Shown here piece after piece: positions 1 through 8,870 of a stretch of DNA of 64,000 nt. Source of the stretch: Chitinophagaceae bacterium IBVUCB2 (GTDB taxonomy: Bacteria > Bacteroidota > Bacteroidia > Chitinophagales > Chitinophagaceae); NCBI GenBank assembly GCA_002127295.1, contig NFUV01000001.1, forward strand, positions 744,001 through 808,000. The letters run 5' to 3'. Under the pieces are notes generated by a model. It saw only the letters and a list, made by a program, of their open reading frames with translations, made no database searches and had not been told where the DNA came from. Position numbers and translations under genes: made by a program. The first letter of the stretch is position 1; each line of letters starts with the position of its first letter.

Positions 1-226
1 CTACTACATCGTTTACAGATATGCAAGAGTTAAAAGGATATCCATTATAATTCAAAAAAGAAGGGATAGCCCCATTATCCCTGATGAATTCACCAATCAT
101 TTTATCAATGTTGATAGTAGGAAGGCCTGGCTTGAGGATTTTAGCGACTTCCGTCAAAGTCTTACTTACCAGCAATGCACTTTGCCGCATTAATTCTACC
201 TGCTCATTGGTTTTTAAAATCATCAT
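1..226 (-). CDS. map: Methionine aminopeptidase type I, N-terminal part (runs off the left edge)
   Basis: The enzyme removes the initiator methionine from new proteins in the cytoplasm and uses two metal ions. About 75 N-terminal residues are visible. They begin MMILKTNEQVELMRQSALLV and reach the segment SFLNYNGYPFNSCISVNDVV, which is typical of MetAP-I just before the first catalytic histidine (CHGIP), here outside the window. The start at 226 is followed directly by a second ATG, so either could be used. It lies downstream of secY on the same strand, the usual order in Bacteroidota, but a terminator hairpin separates the two. The metal ligands cannot be checked because the gene is cut by the window. 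Confidence 0.9.
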   Translation of the reverse strand, partial: MMILKTNEQVELMRQSALLVSKTLTEVAKILKPGLPTINIDKMIGEFIRDNGAIPSFLNYNGYPFNSCISVNDVV

Positions 227-240
227 AATGCAAATATCAG

Positions 241-280
241 AAAAAAAAACAAACCCGTCTCGCTTGAGGCGGGACGGGTT
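241..280 (-). terminator. Terminator after secY
   Basis: A 12-bp stem (252-263 with 269-280, one G:T pair, 5-nt loop) is followed on the minus strand by a run of T opposite the A-tract at 241-251. It lies between the secY stop and the map start, so it probably ends much of the S10-operon transcript and lowers read-through into map. Confidence 0.8.
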
Positions 281-301
281 GCTGTATAAAAATTAATTTT
301 T

Positions 302-1639
302 TTACATCTGAACGGCAGAAGTTGTTTGTCTGCCTTGGATACGACCACTCTTCATCAATCCATCATATTGACGCATCAATAATTGGGTCTCTATTTGTTG
401 CAAAGTATCCAATACAACACCTACCATAATCAACAGTGATGTACCACCGAAGAAAGTAGAGAACTGCTGCGTCACACCTAAACGCTCTGCAATACCAGGA
501 AGAATACCCACAAAGGCAAGTAAGAATGCACCCGGAAGTGTAATCCTGTCCATGATGGTTCCAATATAATCTGCAGTTGGTTGTCCTGGTTTTACTCCGG
601 GAATGAATCCATTGTTTTGCTTCAGGTTATCCGCAATTTGTTTAGGATTAAATATCAAAGCCGTATATAAGAAGGTAAAGCCGATTACTACAATGGAGTA
701 AATCAACATATACCAAAGACTCTTATGATCATTTAATTGCTGTAAGAATCCTCCACTTGTTGGATTAAAATTCGTAAAGATTGTAGGAATGAAAATAATA
801 GCCTGGGCAAAGATGATTGGCATTACACCAGCACTGTTAACCTTCAATGGTAAAAATTGTCTTGCACCGCCAAACTGCCTGTTACCAACAATTTGTTTTG
901 CATAGTTTACAGGAACTTTTCTTACACCTTGAATCAGCAGGATACAACCCATGATGATAGCGATAAGAATAGCTATCTCTATAATGAAAACTAATATTTG
1001 TCCATTACGTACTGACTTAGCACTTAACTCTTGCAAGAATGACTGTGGAAGACGGGCTAAGATACCAATCATAATGATTAATGAAGTACCATTACCTAAT
1101 CCCTTATCAGTAATTTTTTCACCCATCCACATTACAAACATAGTTCCCGCTGTAAGTACCAATAGACTTGACAACCAGAAGTAAGCAGAGAATGCAGGCA
1201 TTATAGCGCCTGACTGATCAAACATCCCACGGAGATACGATACATAAGCAGAAGCCTGCAACAATGTAACTATTACAGTAAGATATCGGGTGTATTGGGT
1301 AATTTTTTTACGTCCACTTTCTCCTTCCTTCTGCATTTTTTGAAAACGGGGTACTAAAACTGTCATCAACTGCATAAAAATAGATGCAGAGATGTAAGGC
1401 ATGATACCTAATGCAAAAATGGACGCATTACTAAATGCGCCTCCGGAAAAGGCATCTATCAATCCAAGAATACCGGTATTGCTACCAGAGCCTGCATCAA
1501 TCTTTGTAGGGTCAATACCTGGTAGAACAATATGAGAACCTAAGCGATAGACAGCTATCATCATGATGGTAAATAAAATTTTACCTCTCAGTTCTTCTAT
1601 GCTCCAGATATTTTTTAGTGTCTGTATTAATTTCTTCAC
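302..1639 (-). CDS. secY: Preprotein translocase subunit SecY
   Basis: This is the channel-forming subunit of the Sec translocon in the inner membrane. The 445 residues give about ten hydrophobic segments. The N-terminus (MKKLIQTLKNIWSIEELRGK) and the segments NKGLGNG-like DKGLGNGTSLIIMIGIL and PGIRPGQPT-like IPGVKPGQPTADYIG are characteristic of SecY. The length matches the family. It is the last gene of the S10 operon before a terminator, 75 bp downstream of rplO, so it is co-expressed with the ribosomal proteins. Confidence 0.97.
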   Translation of the reverse strand: MKKLIQTLKNIWSIEELRGKILFTIMMIAVYRLGSHIVLPGIDPTKIDAGSGSNTGILGLIDAFSGGAFSNASIFALGIMPYISASIFMQLMTVLVPRFQKMQKEGESGRKKITQYTRYLTVIVTLLQASAYVSYLRGMFDQSGAIMPAFSAYFWLSSLLVLTAGTMFVMWMGEKITDKGLGNGTSLIIMIGILARLPQSFLQELSAKSVRNGQILVFIIEIAILIAIIMGCILLIQGVRKVPVNYAKQIVGNRQFGGARQFLPLKVNSAGVMPIIFAQAIIFIPTIFTNFNPTSGGFLQQLNDHKSLWYMLIYSIVVIGFTFLYTALIFNPKQIADNLKQNNGFIPGVKPGQPTADYIGTIMDRITLPGAFLLAFVGILPGIAERLGVTQQFSTFFGGTSLLIMVGVVLDTLQQIETQLLMRQYDGLMKSGRIQGRQTTSAVQM

Positions 1640-1714
1640 GGTGATAAAACAAATTTAAAAGCACTTTAAACATAAAAGACGCATGGTCAGTGCGTCAATG
1701 CAATTTAGTGAAAT

Positions 1715-2164
1715 TTACTTTACTATTTCCACCGAACCACCTGCAGCCTCAATTGCTGATTTAGCTTTTTCACTAACAGCATTTACTTTGAAGGTAAATT
1801 TGCCTGTCAATTCTCCATTACCTAAAACCTTTACTCTATCAGTCTGACTTATCAGTCCATTGATGTAAAGATTTTCCAAAGAAAACTCCGTGATACCATA
1901 TTTCTCAGAAAGTTGAACAACCTGTCCAAGGTTAATCACTTTATATTCTATACGGTTGTAGTTTGTAAATCCACGTTTTGGTACACGACGCTGAATTGGC
2001 ATTTGACCACCTTCATGCGCCATTTTATTTTTAAAGCCAGTACGGGCTTGCGCACCTTTTGTACCTTTTGTAGATGTTCCGCCATGTCCGGAACCATCAC
2101 CCCGACCAATACGTTTTACTTTGTGTGTTGAACCTTTTGCAGGTTTTAATTCGTGTAGTTTCAT
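1715..2164 (-). CDS. rplO: 50S ribosomal protein L15
   Basis: L15 is a late-assembling large-subunit protein. The 149 residues have the glycine-rich N-terminal extension of the family (KRIGRGDGSGHGGTSTKG) that threads into 23S rRNA, and a C-terminal globular part ending EAAGGSVEIVK. The length is normal. It lies between rpmD and secY as in most bacteria. The 95-bp gap to rpmD is longer than most in this operon and holds an AT-rich inverted repeat near 2220-2258. Confidence 0.97.
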   Translation of the reverse strand: MKLHELKPAKGSTHKVKRIGRGDGSGHGGTSTKGTKGAQARTGFKNKMAHEGGQMPIQRRVPKRGFTNYNRIEYKVINLGQVVQLSEKYGITEFSLENLYINGLISQTDRVKVLGNGELTGKFTFKVNAVSEKAKSAIEAAGGSVEIVK

Positions 2165-2259
2165 GTTAATTAATTTTTACTCATCGGGGTTTATTCCCCT
2201 CGCTTGTTTAATAATTAAAAAATCAAAAGCAGAAATTCCGTTTTGATTTTTTGATTTCG

Positions 2260-2442
2260 TTATGCTATTTCTTCCACTTTCAACAGATGATCCACTTTAC
2301 GAATCATACCCAATACTTGTGGAGTAGCAACTACTTCTTTAGTAGAATTAGTTTTACCAAGTCCTAATGCCTGAACAGTCAATTTCTGACGCTCCGATCT
2401 GTCGATTGGACTTTTTACTAATGTTATCTTTAATTTTTTCAT
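2260..2442 (-). CDS. rpmD: 50S ribosomal protein L30
   Basis: This small large-subunit protein of 60 residues has the usual bacterial length. It matches L30 from the KITLVKSPI strand through the GLGKTN motif and the helix [17 protein letters not shown]. It sits between rpsE and rplO in the spc part of the operon. An unusual 75-bp spacer rich in repeated GTTGTAAG-like words separates it from rpsE. Confidence 0.96.
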   Translation of the reverse strand: MKKLKITLVKSPIDRSERQKLTVQALGLGKTNSTKEVVATPQVLGMIRKVDHLLKVEEIA

Positions 2443-2517
2443 TTTTATTAGTTGTAGGTTGTAAGCTAGATGTTGTAAGCAGAGAATTCAAACCTTACAA
2501 CGCTTCACTTATAACTT
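2443..2517. repeat. Spacer of GTTGTAAG-like words between rpsE and rpmD
   Basis: The spacer contains GTTGTAGGTTGTAAGC, GTTGTAAGC and, inverted, CTTACAAC and CTTATAAC. It looks like a run of degenerate direct and inverted copies of one octamer. Similar word-repeat spacers occur elsewhere in the window with other words. Confidence 0.5.
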
Positions 2518-3036
2518 TTATCCGTTAAATACTTTCTTCAAACCCATTGTACGGGTTTTAGCAACAGTAATTGGTTCACGCAACAAAGCCAGGGCTTTGA
2601 AAGTTGCTTTTACCACATTGTGTGGATTAGCAGAACCCAATGACTTAGCCAATACGTCGGTAACACCAGCAGCTTCCAATACGGCACGCATAGAACCTCC
2701 GGCGATTACACCAGTACCATGAGCCGCTGGTTTAATCAACACCTTTGCAGCACCTTCTTTAGCCCACTGATCATGAGGGATAGTACCCTTCATTACCGGA
2801 ACTTTAATGAGGTTCTTTTTAGCATCCTCAATTCCTTTAGTAATGGCTTCCTGTACTTCTTTGGCTTTACCAAGGCCATGACCTACGATACCGTTTTCAT
2901 TGCCCACTACAACCAGTGCAGAGAAACTGAAGGCACGGCCACCTTTCGTTGTTTTTACAACACGATTGATAGCAACGACTTTATCTTTCAGCTCCAGGTC
3001 TCCGGCTTTAACCTTGTTTACGTTAAACTTTGACAT
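2518..3036 (-). CDS. rpsE: 30S ribosomal protein S5
   Basis: S5 is a small-subunit protein near the decoding site and the mRNA entry channel that supports translational accuracy. The 172 residues contain the N-terminal double-stranded RNA-binding fold ([27 protein letters not shown]) and the C-terminal fold ([20 protein letters not shown]). The length is typical. It lies between rplR and rpmD. Confidence 0.97.
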   Translation of the reverse strand: MSKFNVNKVKAGDLELKDKVVAINRVVKTTKGGRAFSFSALVVVGNENGIVGHGLGKAKEVQEAITKGIEDAKKNLIKVPVMKGTIPHDQWAKEGAAKVLIKPAAHGTGVIAGGSMRAVLEAAGVTDVLAKSLGSANPHNVVKATFKALALLREPITVAKTRTMGLKKVFNG

Positions 3037-3071
3037 TTATACTTGTAATTAAAAGTTTGAATGTTGTTTTC

Positions 3072-3434
3072 TTAAAATTTCAGACCACCTTCTCTTGCAC
3101 CATCAGCAACAGACTTCACACGGCCATGATATAAATAACCACCACGGTCAAAAGTTACATCCTGGATACCTAGCGCTACAGCTTTCTTTGCGATAGCCTC
3201 ACCAACCATTTTGCTCTTATCAACTTTATTAGCTGTTTGAGCTTTGATGTCTTTATCTCTTGAAGAAGCAGACGCTAATGTTTGTCCGTTTGCATCATCT
3301 ATTAATTGTACATAGATATCTGCATTACTTCTGAAAACAGACAACCTTGGCTTTTGAGCCGACCCTTCGCCAATTTTACGGCGAATGCGGTAGCGGATGT
3401 TTTGTCTTCTTTGTGATTTAATTTTTGGATTCAT
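3072..3434 (-). CDS. rplR: 50S ribosomal protein L18
   Basis: L18 binds 5S rRNA in the central protuberance. The 120 residues show the basic N-terminus ([20 protein letters not shown]), the [19 protein letters not shown] strand pair and the C-terminal [20 protein letters not shown] motif of the family. The gene sits between rplF and rpsE, and its length is normal. Confidence 0.97.
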   Translation of the reverse strand: MNPKIKSQRRQNIRYRIRRKIGEGSAQKPRLSVFRSNADIYVQLIDDANGQTLASASSRDKDIKAQTANKVDKSKMVGEAIAKKAVALGIQDVTFDRGGYLYHGRVKSVADGAREGGLKF

Positions 3435-3483
3435 CTCTTTTATTTTTTGAACCTTGATTCTGCCAAGGTCATACTTTACTTAA

Positions 3484-4038
3484 TTATTTACCAGCTGCTT
3501 TACCAGCTTTCTTACGTACAACTTCACCAACATAACGAACACCTTTTCCTTTGTACGGCTCAGGCTTACGCAGGCTTCTCAATTTAGCTGCTACCTGTCC
3601 TATCAATTGTTTGTCGATTCCTTCCAGGGTGATGATTGGATTTTGTCCTTTCTCCTGTGCAGTTGCAACTTTAATTTCTTTAGGCACTTCGAATATGATG
3701 TTGTGAGAATAACCTAAAGCAAGGTCCAGTACATTTCCCTGGTTTGCAGCTTTAAACCCCACACCAATTAATTCTAATTTTCTTTCGTATCCATCAGTTA
3801 CACCTTTTACAAGGTTAGAAACTAATGAACGATATAAGCCATGCAATGCACGGTGACGGATCTGATCTGTAGGCCGGGCAAAAGTGATAGTACCATCTTT
3901 TACTTCTACAGTGATATCACGGTCAATAGCTTGTTTCAATTCGCCTTTTGGTCCTTTAACAGTAACCACATTGTCTTTACCCACGGAAATGGTAACACCA
4001 TTGGGAGCAACGACCGGCTGTTTTCCTATACGAGACAT
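3484..4038 (-). CDS. rplF: 50S ribosomal protein L6
   Basis: L6 is a two-domain protein near the sarcin-ricin loop and the GTPase centre. The 184 residues start MSRIGKQPVVAPNGVTI and carry the C-terminal signature PEPYKGKGVRYVGEVVRKK, as in other bacteria. It lies between rpsH and rplR. A perfect 12-bp palindrome (4074-4085) occupies the spacer on its 5' side. Confidence 0.97.
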   Translation of the reverse strand: MSRIGKQPVVAPNGVTISVGKDNVVTVKGPKGELKQAIDRDITVEVKDGTITFARPTDQIRHRALHGLYRSLVSNLVKGVTDGYERKLELIGVGFKAANQGNVLDLALGYSHNIIFEVPKEIKVATAQEKGQNPIITLEGIDKQLIGQVAAKLRSLRKPEPYKGKGVRYVGEVVRKKAGKAAGK

Positions 4039-4131
4039 AATTACTTAGTTTATCTTTTATTTTTAATTGTTTACTGACCGGTCAGCTTAGTATAGTTTCA
4101 GCTTAATGTATCAGTAACTTTTCTTGTTCTA

Positions 4132-4530
4132 TTAATAGATGTAGCAAAGTACTTCACCACCTACGTTCTGCACTTTTGCATCTTTATCCGTCATTACTCC
4201 TTTAGAAGTAGACAGGATTGCAACACCTAAACCATTCTTTACTCTGCGAAACTCAGCAGGAGAAGCATACTGGCGCAAACCAGGACGGCTAACTCTCTCC
4301 ATACTTTGGATAGCAGGCTGTTTAGTAGCAGCATCATACTTTAAGGCTATTTTGATTACACCTTGTTTGTTATCTTCTTCAAATTTGTACTTCAGAATAT
4401 ATCCTTGTGCGTACAGAATTTCTGTCATACGCTTCTTAAGATTAGAAGCAGGAATATCTACTACACGATGGCCTGCCATCTGTGCGTTACGAATTCTTGT
4501 CAAAAAATCTGCTATAGGATCTGTTACCAT
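4132..4530 (-). CDS. rpsH: 30S ribosomal protein S8
   Basis: S8 binds helix 21 of 16S rRNA early in assembly and in enterobacteria also represses the spc operon. The 132 residues begin MVTDPIADFLTRIRNAQ and end with the RNA-binding motif STSKGVMTDKDA followed by GGEVLCYIY. It lies between rpsN and rplF. Whether S8 autoregulates here cannot be told from the sequence. Confidence 0.97.
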   Translation of the reverse strand: MVTDPIADFLTRIRNAQMAGHRVVDIPASNLKKRMTEILYAQGYILKYKFEEDNKQGVIKIALKYDAATKQPAIQSMERVSRPGLRQYASPAEFRRVKNGLGVAILSTSKGVMTDKDAKVQNVGGEVLCYIY

Positions 4531-4605
4531 GTTATATCTAATTAAATCAGTTCAAAATTTTGTTTCTATTCTCCCTGCCGGAGCAGGTGAGTTATAGTAG
4601 CTGAG

Positions 4606-4875
4606 TTACCAGCTAGCTTTTTTCAATCCTGGAATTTTTCCATTCAATGCCATATCTCTCACCATAATTCTTGAAAGACCGAAGTAGCGAACATATCCTT
4701 TAGGACGACCTGTTAACTGGCAACGATTTTTCAAACGAACTTTAGAAGAATTTTTCGGCATATCGTCAAGAGCTTTCCAGTCGCCAGCTTTCTTTAACTC
4801 CTCTCTCTTGGCTGCATGCTGGGCTACCATCTTTTCTCTTTTTCTCTGCCTGGCTTTTATTGATGTTTTTGCCAT
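4606..4875 (-). CDS. rpsN: 30S ribosomal protein S14, zinc-free type
   Basis: S14 belongs to the head of the small subunit. The 89 residues show the family C-terminus ([20 protein letters not shown] then GLKKASW). They lack the two CxxC pairs of the short zinc-binding form, so this is the longer zinc-independent form. It lies 17 bp downstream of rplE and before rpsH. Confidence 0.96.
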   Translation of the reverse strand: MAKTSIKARQRKREKMVAQHAAKREELKKAGDWKALDDMPKNSSKVRLKNRCQLTGRPKGYVRYFGLSRIMVRDMALNGKIPGLKKASW

Positions 4876-4892
4876 GTTATATTATTTCTTGT

Positions 4893-5471
4893 TTAGTTTG
4901 AATTAGATTTAGCTGCATTTTTGAAAGGCATACCCAGTTCTTTCAACAATTCGTATGCTTCCTCGTCTGTACCAGCGGTTGTTACAAAAGTGATATCAAG
5001 GCCAGTAATTTTATTTACTTTATCAATGTCAATCTCCGGGAAAATGATTTGTTCTGTTACACCCATTGTGTAATTACCACGACCATCAAAAGATTTTTCG
5101 TTGATACCTTTAAAGTCACGAACACGGGGTAACGCCACAGAGATCAAACGATCTAAGAATTCATACATCTTTACTCCGCGAAGCGTAACTCTTGCGCCGA
5201 TTGGCATGTTCTTACGCAACTTAAAGTTGGAGATGTCTTTTTTAGACATCGTTGCTACTGCTTTTTGACCAGTGATAGTGCTCAATTCGTCTAAAGCGAT
5301 GTCCACTAGTTTTTTATCAGTAACAGCTCCGTTTACGCCACGGTTAACACAAATCTTCTCCAAGCGAGGAGTCTGCATTACAGTGTCGTAAGAGAATTTT
5401 TTTACCAAAGCAGGTACTACTTCTTTAGTGTACTTATCTGCTAATCTTGGGGTATATTTTTTTGTGCTCAT
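4893..5471 (-). CDS. rplE: 50S ribosomal protein L5
   Basis: L5 binds 5S rRNA and contacts the P-site tRNA. The 192 residues are slightly longer than the E. coli protein. Recognisable segments are [35 protein letters not shown] and the C-terminal [19 protein letters not shown]. Its ATG overlaps the stop codon of rplX by one base (TAATG), which suggests translational coupling. Confidence 0.97.
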   Translation of the reverse strand: MSTKKYTPRLADKYTKEVVPALVKKFSYDTVMQTPRLEKICVNRGVNGAVTDKKLVDIALDELSTITGQKAVATMSKKDISNFKLRKNMPIGARVTLRGVKMYEFLDRLISVALPRVRDFKGINEKSFDGRGNYTMGVTEQIIFPEIDIDKVNKITGLDITFVTTAGTDEEAYELLKELGMPFKNAAKSNSN

Positions 5472-5815
5472 TATTTTTTACCTCCCTGAGTTTTTTTGAT
5501 TTTAAAAACCCTTTCAGTTTTACCTTCAGTTCTTACTCTTGAAATTTTTGCACCGGTTTTTTGTGCAGCATCCCAAAGCATAACATTGCTGATGTGGATT
5601 GGTGCTTCTTTTTTTACAATACCACCTTTAGTGTTTTGTGCAGAAGGCTTAGTATGTTTTGTAATGATATTTACACCTTCTACTATCACTTTACCATCTT
5701 CTACCAATACTTCTTTTACAATGCGGGGCTTATCCAATGCTTTATCGTCACCGGTAATAACCACTACACTGTCTCCTTTGCGGATGTTGTACTTGGGTTT
5801 AAATCTTGCTTTCAT
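5471..5815 (-). CDS. rplX: 50S ribosomal protein L24
   Basis: L24 initiates large-subunit assembly by binding 23S rRNA. The 114 residues contain the KOW motif near the N-terminus ([16 protein letters not shown]) and the segment [19 protein letters not shown]. It follows rplN, and its stop codon shares a base with the rplE start. Confidence 0.97.
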   Translation of the reverse strand: MKARFKPKYNIRKGDSVVVITGDDKALDKPRIVKEVLVEDGKVIVEGVNIITKHTKPSAQNTKGGIVKKEAPIHISNVMLWDAAQKTGAKISRVRTEGKTERVFKIKKTQGGKK

Positions 5816-5888
5816 TTTTTATTCTTTACTCCGATTTTGCGGAATGATTTACTTTTTTGTTCTTTTCAGCTACAAAGCCTCTTTTGTC

Positions 5889-6257
5889 TTACAACACTTC
5901 CGGTGCCAATGAAATGATTTTCATATAGCCTTTATCACGGAGTTCTCTTGCCACTGGCCCAAAAATACGGGTGCCACGGGGCTCATCAGCCTGGTTCAAT
6001 ATCACCACTGCATTGTCATCAAAGCGGATATAAGAACCATCCTTACGACGTAATTTGTTAGTAGTACGAACGATTACTGCTTTAGCAACTGTACCTTTTT
6101 TGATACCGCCGGCAGGAATTGCATCCTTAACTGTTACAACTATTTTATCGCCAATTCTTGCATAACGCTGACCGCTATTACCGAGTACACGGATACAAAG
6201 CACCTCTTTGGCACCACTGTTGTCCGCTACATTTAACCGGCTTTCTTGCTGAATCAT
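5889..6257 (-). CDS. rplN: 50S ribosomal protein L14
   Basis: L14 lies at the subunit interface. The open frame extends upstream to 6305, but the family N-terminus [19 protein letters not shown] begins at 6257. That start gives 122 residues, the standard length, so the upstream 16 codons are rejected. The motifs [20 protein letters not shown] and [16 protein letters not shown] are diagnostic. The extra frame falls in the repeat-rich spacer between rpsQ and rplN. Confidence 0.97.
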   Translation of the reverse strand: MIQQESRLNVADNSGAKEVLCIRVLGNSGQRYARIGDKIVVTVKDAIPAGGIKKGTVAKAVIVRTTNKLRRKDGSYIRFDDNAVVILNQADEPRGTRIFGPVARELRDKGYMKIISLAPEVL

Positions 6258-6370
6258 TTTATTTAAGCTTTGAGCTATTGGCTGCGAGTTGCGAGCCTTT
6301 AGCAATTAATACTAATCTGTTTATTTGATCGATACGGCTCGTAGCTTTTAACTCGTAGCTCGTAGCTTTC
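6258..6370. repeat. Spacer of CTCGTAGCT-like words between rpsQ and rplN
   Basis: The spacer of 113 bp includes CTGCGAGTTGCGAGCC and, further on, GGCTCGTAGCTTTTAACTCG and TAGCTCGTAGC, which are direct and inverted copies of a GAGTT(G/A)CGAG word. The same words appear at 40657-40776 in an unrelated context. Confidence 0.6.
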
Positions 6371-6628
6371 TTATTTAACTTTCTCTACCACTTCCACCAA
6401 TCTCCAACGCTTTGTTTTGCTAAGTGGACGGGTTTCCATGATTTTAACTATATCTCCAATGCTGCATTCGTTCTTATCATCATGCGCATGGAACTTGGTA
6501 GTCTTTTTTACAAACTTACCATAGATAGGGTGCTTTACTTTTCTTTCCACTGCAACAGTGATAGTCTTTGCCATCTTGTTGCTGGTAACAACCCCTGTTC
6601 TGGTCTTTCTTAAATTTCTTGCTTCCAT
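6371..6628 (-). CDS. rpsQ: 30S ribosomal protein S17
   Basis: S17 is an early-binding OB-fold protein of the small subunit. The 85 residues include [19 protein letters not shown], the [19 protein letters not shown] strand and [16 protein letters not shown], all typical. It starts 13 bp after rpmC. The spacer after it (6258-6370) is over 100 bp and repetitive, which is unusual inside this operon. Confidence 0.97.
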   Translation of the reverse strand: MEARNLRKTRTGVVTSNKMAKTITVAVERKVKHPIYGKFVKKTTKFHAHDDKNECSIGDIVKIMETRPLSKTKRWRLVEVVEKVK

Positions 6629-6641
6629 TGTATTCGCTTTA

Positions 6642-6851
6642 TTATGCTTGCTGTTGCTTTAACTTCAATTCCGTTATCAGACGAGCTACATCCCTGCGTA
6701 ATCCGCGGATGGTCATCGGGTTCTCCAATGGAGAAATAGTATGAGCAAATTCCAGTTTCTTCAAACGTTGTTTGTCTTCTTCCAGGCGGGCCTTCAGGTC
6801 CTGCTCATTCATCCCGTGAATGCTTTTTACAAAATCAGATTTCTTTGACAT
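6642..6851 (-). CDS. rpmC: 50S ribosomal protein L29
   Basis: This small helical protein lies at the exit tunnel near the SRP and trigger factor docking site. The 69 residues have the L29 pattern [19 protein letters not shown] followed by [19 protein letters not shown]. It lies between rplP and rpsQ with short spacers. Confidence 0.95.
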   Translation of the reverse strand: MSKKSDFVKSIHGMNEQDLKARLEEDKQRLKKLEFAHTISPLENPMTIRGLRRDVARLITELKLKQQQA

Positions 6852-6871
6852 CGTATTCGATTTATAAATTA

Positions 6872-7294
6872 TTACGCTGTAACAAGGTCACGACGTACTA
6901 TGAACTTTGTTTTGATTGGTAACTTACCAGCTGCTAATGCTAAAGAAGCACGGGCAACTTTCTCGTCAACACCGTCAATCTCAAACATGATACGGCCTGG
7001 TCTTACTACAGCAGCCCAGAACTCCAGGTTACCTTTACCTTTACCCATCCTTACCTCTGCAGGTTTTGCAGTAATTGGTTTGTCAGGGAAAATGCGGATC
7101 CACACATTACCTTCTCTTTTCATTTCACGGGTTAATGCCTGACGGGCAGCTTCAATCTGACGATCAGTAATCCAATGACTTTCTAGTGCTTTCAAAGCAA
7201 ATGAACCAAAGGAAATGGTAGTGCCTCTTTTAGCATCGCCTTTCATACGGCCCCTTTGCATTTTCCTGTGCTTCGATCTTTTCGGTTGTAACAT
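6872..7294 (-). CDS. rplP: 50S ribosomal protein L16
   Basis: L16 organises the A-site tRNA region of the large subunit. The 140 residues match the family throughout, starting [19 protein letters not shown] and including [19 protein letters not shown] and [18 protein letters not shown]. It lies 39 bp downstream of rpsC. Confidence 0.97.
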   Translation of the reverse strand: MLQPKRSKHRKMQRGRMKGDAKRGTTISFGSFALKALESHWITDRQIEAARQALTREMKREGNVWIRIFPDKPITAKPAEVRMGKGKGNLEFWAAVVRPGRIMFEIDGVDEKVARASLALAAGKLPIKTKFIVRRDLVTA

Positions 7295-7333
7295 TGTATA
7301 AAATTTCTAGTTACTTGATTCTTGTTTCAAAAA

Positions 7334-8140
7334 TTAGTTTCTTCTCTCTCCACCACGACCACCGCCGCCTCTTCTATCTCCACCGCCGCCGCCTCTTCTG
7401 TCATCACGACGATCACCACCACCTCTTCTGTCATCACGACGTTCACCACCTTGTGCACCACCTTCATTCTTGCCTCCACCAGCTATGAAGTTTGGATTCA
7501 AATCTCTCTTCGTAAGAACTTCACCTTTACAGATCCATACTTTGATACCAATTTTACCATATACTGTTTGTGCAAACACATTGGCATAATCAATATCCAT
7601 ACGGAATGTATGTAATGGCACACGGCCTTGTTTGAATTCTTCGCTACGGGCAATCTCAGAACCGTTCAATCGTCCGCTCAATTTTACTTTAATACCTTCT
7701 GCACCCATACGAAGTGAAGAAGCGATTGCCATTTTAGTAGCTCTCTTAAAGTTGATACGGTTTTCGATTTGACGTGCAATAGTATCACCAACGATCATTG
7801 CATCTAATTCCGGGCGACGTATTTCAAGAATGTTGATCTGCACATCATCTTTGCCAGTCAATTTCTTCAACTCTTCTTTGATACGATCAACCTCTCCACC
7901 ACCTTTACCGATAATGATACCAGGCTTAGATGTATGAATCGTAATAATCAACTTACCCAACGTTCTCTCAATAACGATCTTAGAGATACCACCCTTATTA
8001 ATACGGGCATTCAGATAAGTTCTAATCTTATGATCCTCGATTAGTTTGCCGGCATAATCTTTTTTTGTTGCGAACCAGTTGGATTCCCATCCACGGATGA
8101 TGCCTAACCTGTTACCAATCGGATTTGCTTTTTGACCCAT
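7334..8140 (-). CDS. rpsC: 30S ribosomal protein S3 with an RG-rich C-terminal tail
   Basis: S3 helps form the mRNA entry channel and has RNA-unwinding activity in the ribosome. Residues 1-220 are standard S3: [20 protein letters not shown], the KH motif ending [19 protein letters not shown], and the C-terminal domain ending [10 protein letters not shown]. Residues 221-268 are a low-complexity tail of G, R and D with repeated DRRDDRRG and RGGGG units, absent from E. coli S3. The total of 268 residues is long for the family. The tail is encoded by tandem GC-rich repeats (7334-7480), so its length may vary between strains. Confidence 0.97.
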   Translation of the reverse strand: MGQKANPIGNRLGIIRGWESNWFATKKDYAGKLIEDHKIRTYLNARINKGGISKIVIERTLGKLIITIHTSKPGIIIGKGGGEVDRIKEELKKLTGKDDVQINILEIRRPELDAMIVGDTIARQIENRINFKRATKMAIASSLRMGAEGIKVKLSGRLNGSEIARSEEFKQGRVPLHTFRMDIDYANVFAQTVYGKIGIKVWICKGEVLTKRDLNPNFIAGGGKNEGGAQGGERRDDRRGGGDRRDDRRGGGGGDRRGGGGRGGERRN

Positions 8141-8149
8141 GTTTATTGG

Positions 8150-8554
8150 TTAATTCGTTAATTTATTTGTTTTCGGCCCTTGCTTGGCTGGCTTGTTTGT
8201 TTTTGCAGAAACAACTGTTGCTGCGTCATCAACAATCACTGTTACATGGTTGCTTCTTTTACGAACTCTGTAGCCACGACCTTGCGGAGCAGGGCGCATT
8301 CTTTTCAATGTTCTTGCACCATCAACAAAAATAGTTTTCACCACCAGTTGACTTTCGTCACCACCATCATTCTTTTGCTTCCAGTTACTGATAGCACTCA
8401 GTACCAGTTTGCGCAAAGGAACTGCAGGGTGTTTTGCATTATGTTCCAACTCAGCCAATGCTTTTTCTACTTTCTGGCCACGGATGAGGTCAGCCAGCAA
8501 ACGCATTTTGCGGGGTGATGTCGGATAGTTTCTCAGTTTAGCTACTGCTTCCAT
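8150..8554 (-). CDS. rplV: 50S ribosomal protein L22
   Basis: L22 lines the peptide exit tunnel and its loop is a site of macrolide resistance. The 134 residues show NYPTSPRKMRLLADLIRGQK and, toward the C-terminus, RMRPAPQGRGYRVRKRSNHV, the tunnel loop. A short lysine/asparagine-rich tail follows. The stop is 9 bp before the rpsC start. Confidence 0.97.
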   Translation of the reverse strand: MEAVAKLRNYPTSPRKMRLLADLIRGQKVEKALAELEHNAKHPAVPLRKLVLSAISNWKQKNDGGDESQLVVKTIFVDGARTLKRMRPAPQGRGYRVRKRSNHVTVIVDDAATVVSAKTNKPAKQGPKTNKLTN

Positions 8555-8571
8555 TTTAATTAATTTCTTTA

Positions 8572-8841
8572 TTAACCTTCTTTTTTAGAGTGTCCTTTAA
8601 ACTGGCGGGTAGGGGCAAATTCGCCTAGCTTATGACCCACCATAAATTCCGTTACATACACAGGAATAAATTTGTTGCCATTGTGCACCGCAAAAGTGTG
8701 ACCTACAAAGTCAGGTGAAATAGTAGAGCGACGGCTCCATGTCTTAATAACACCTTTTTTGTTTTTACCGTCATTCATTGCTGTCACCTTGTTATCAAGA
8801 TGAGTAGCGATGTAAGGACCTTTTTTAATCGAACGAGCCAT
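8572..8841 (-). CDS. rpsS: 30S ribosomal protein S19
   Basis: S19 lies in the head of the small subunit. The 89 residues begin [19 protein letters not shown] and contain the family motifs [20 protein letters not shown] and [19 protein letters not shown]. The length is normal, and it lies between rplB and rplV. Confidence 0.97.
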   Translation of the reverse strand: MARSIKKGPYIATHLDNKVTAMNDGKNKKGVIKTWSRRSTISPDFVGHTFAVHNGNKFIPVYVTEFMVGHKLGEFAPTRQFKGHSKKEG

Positions 8842-8870
8842 GTTTGTATCGTTGTATTAGTTAGTTATTA

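Noticed and set aside
7294-7615. Plus-strand frames rich in His and Ser opposite the end of rpsC
   Set aside because: They are the antisense of the GC-rich repeat that encodes the RG tail of S3, and low complexity makes long open frames there by chance.
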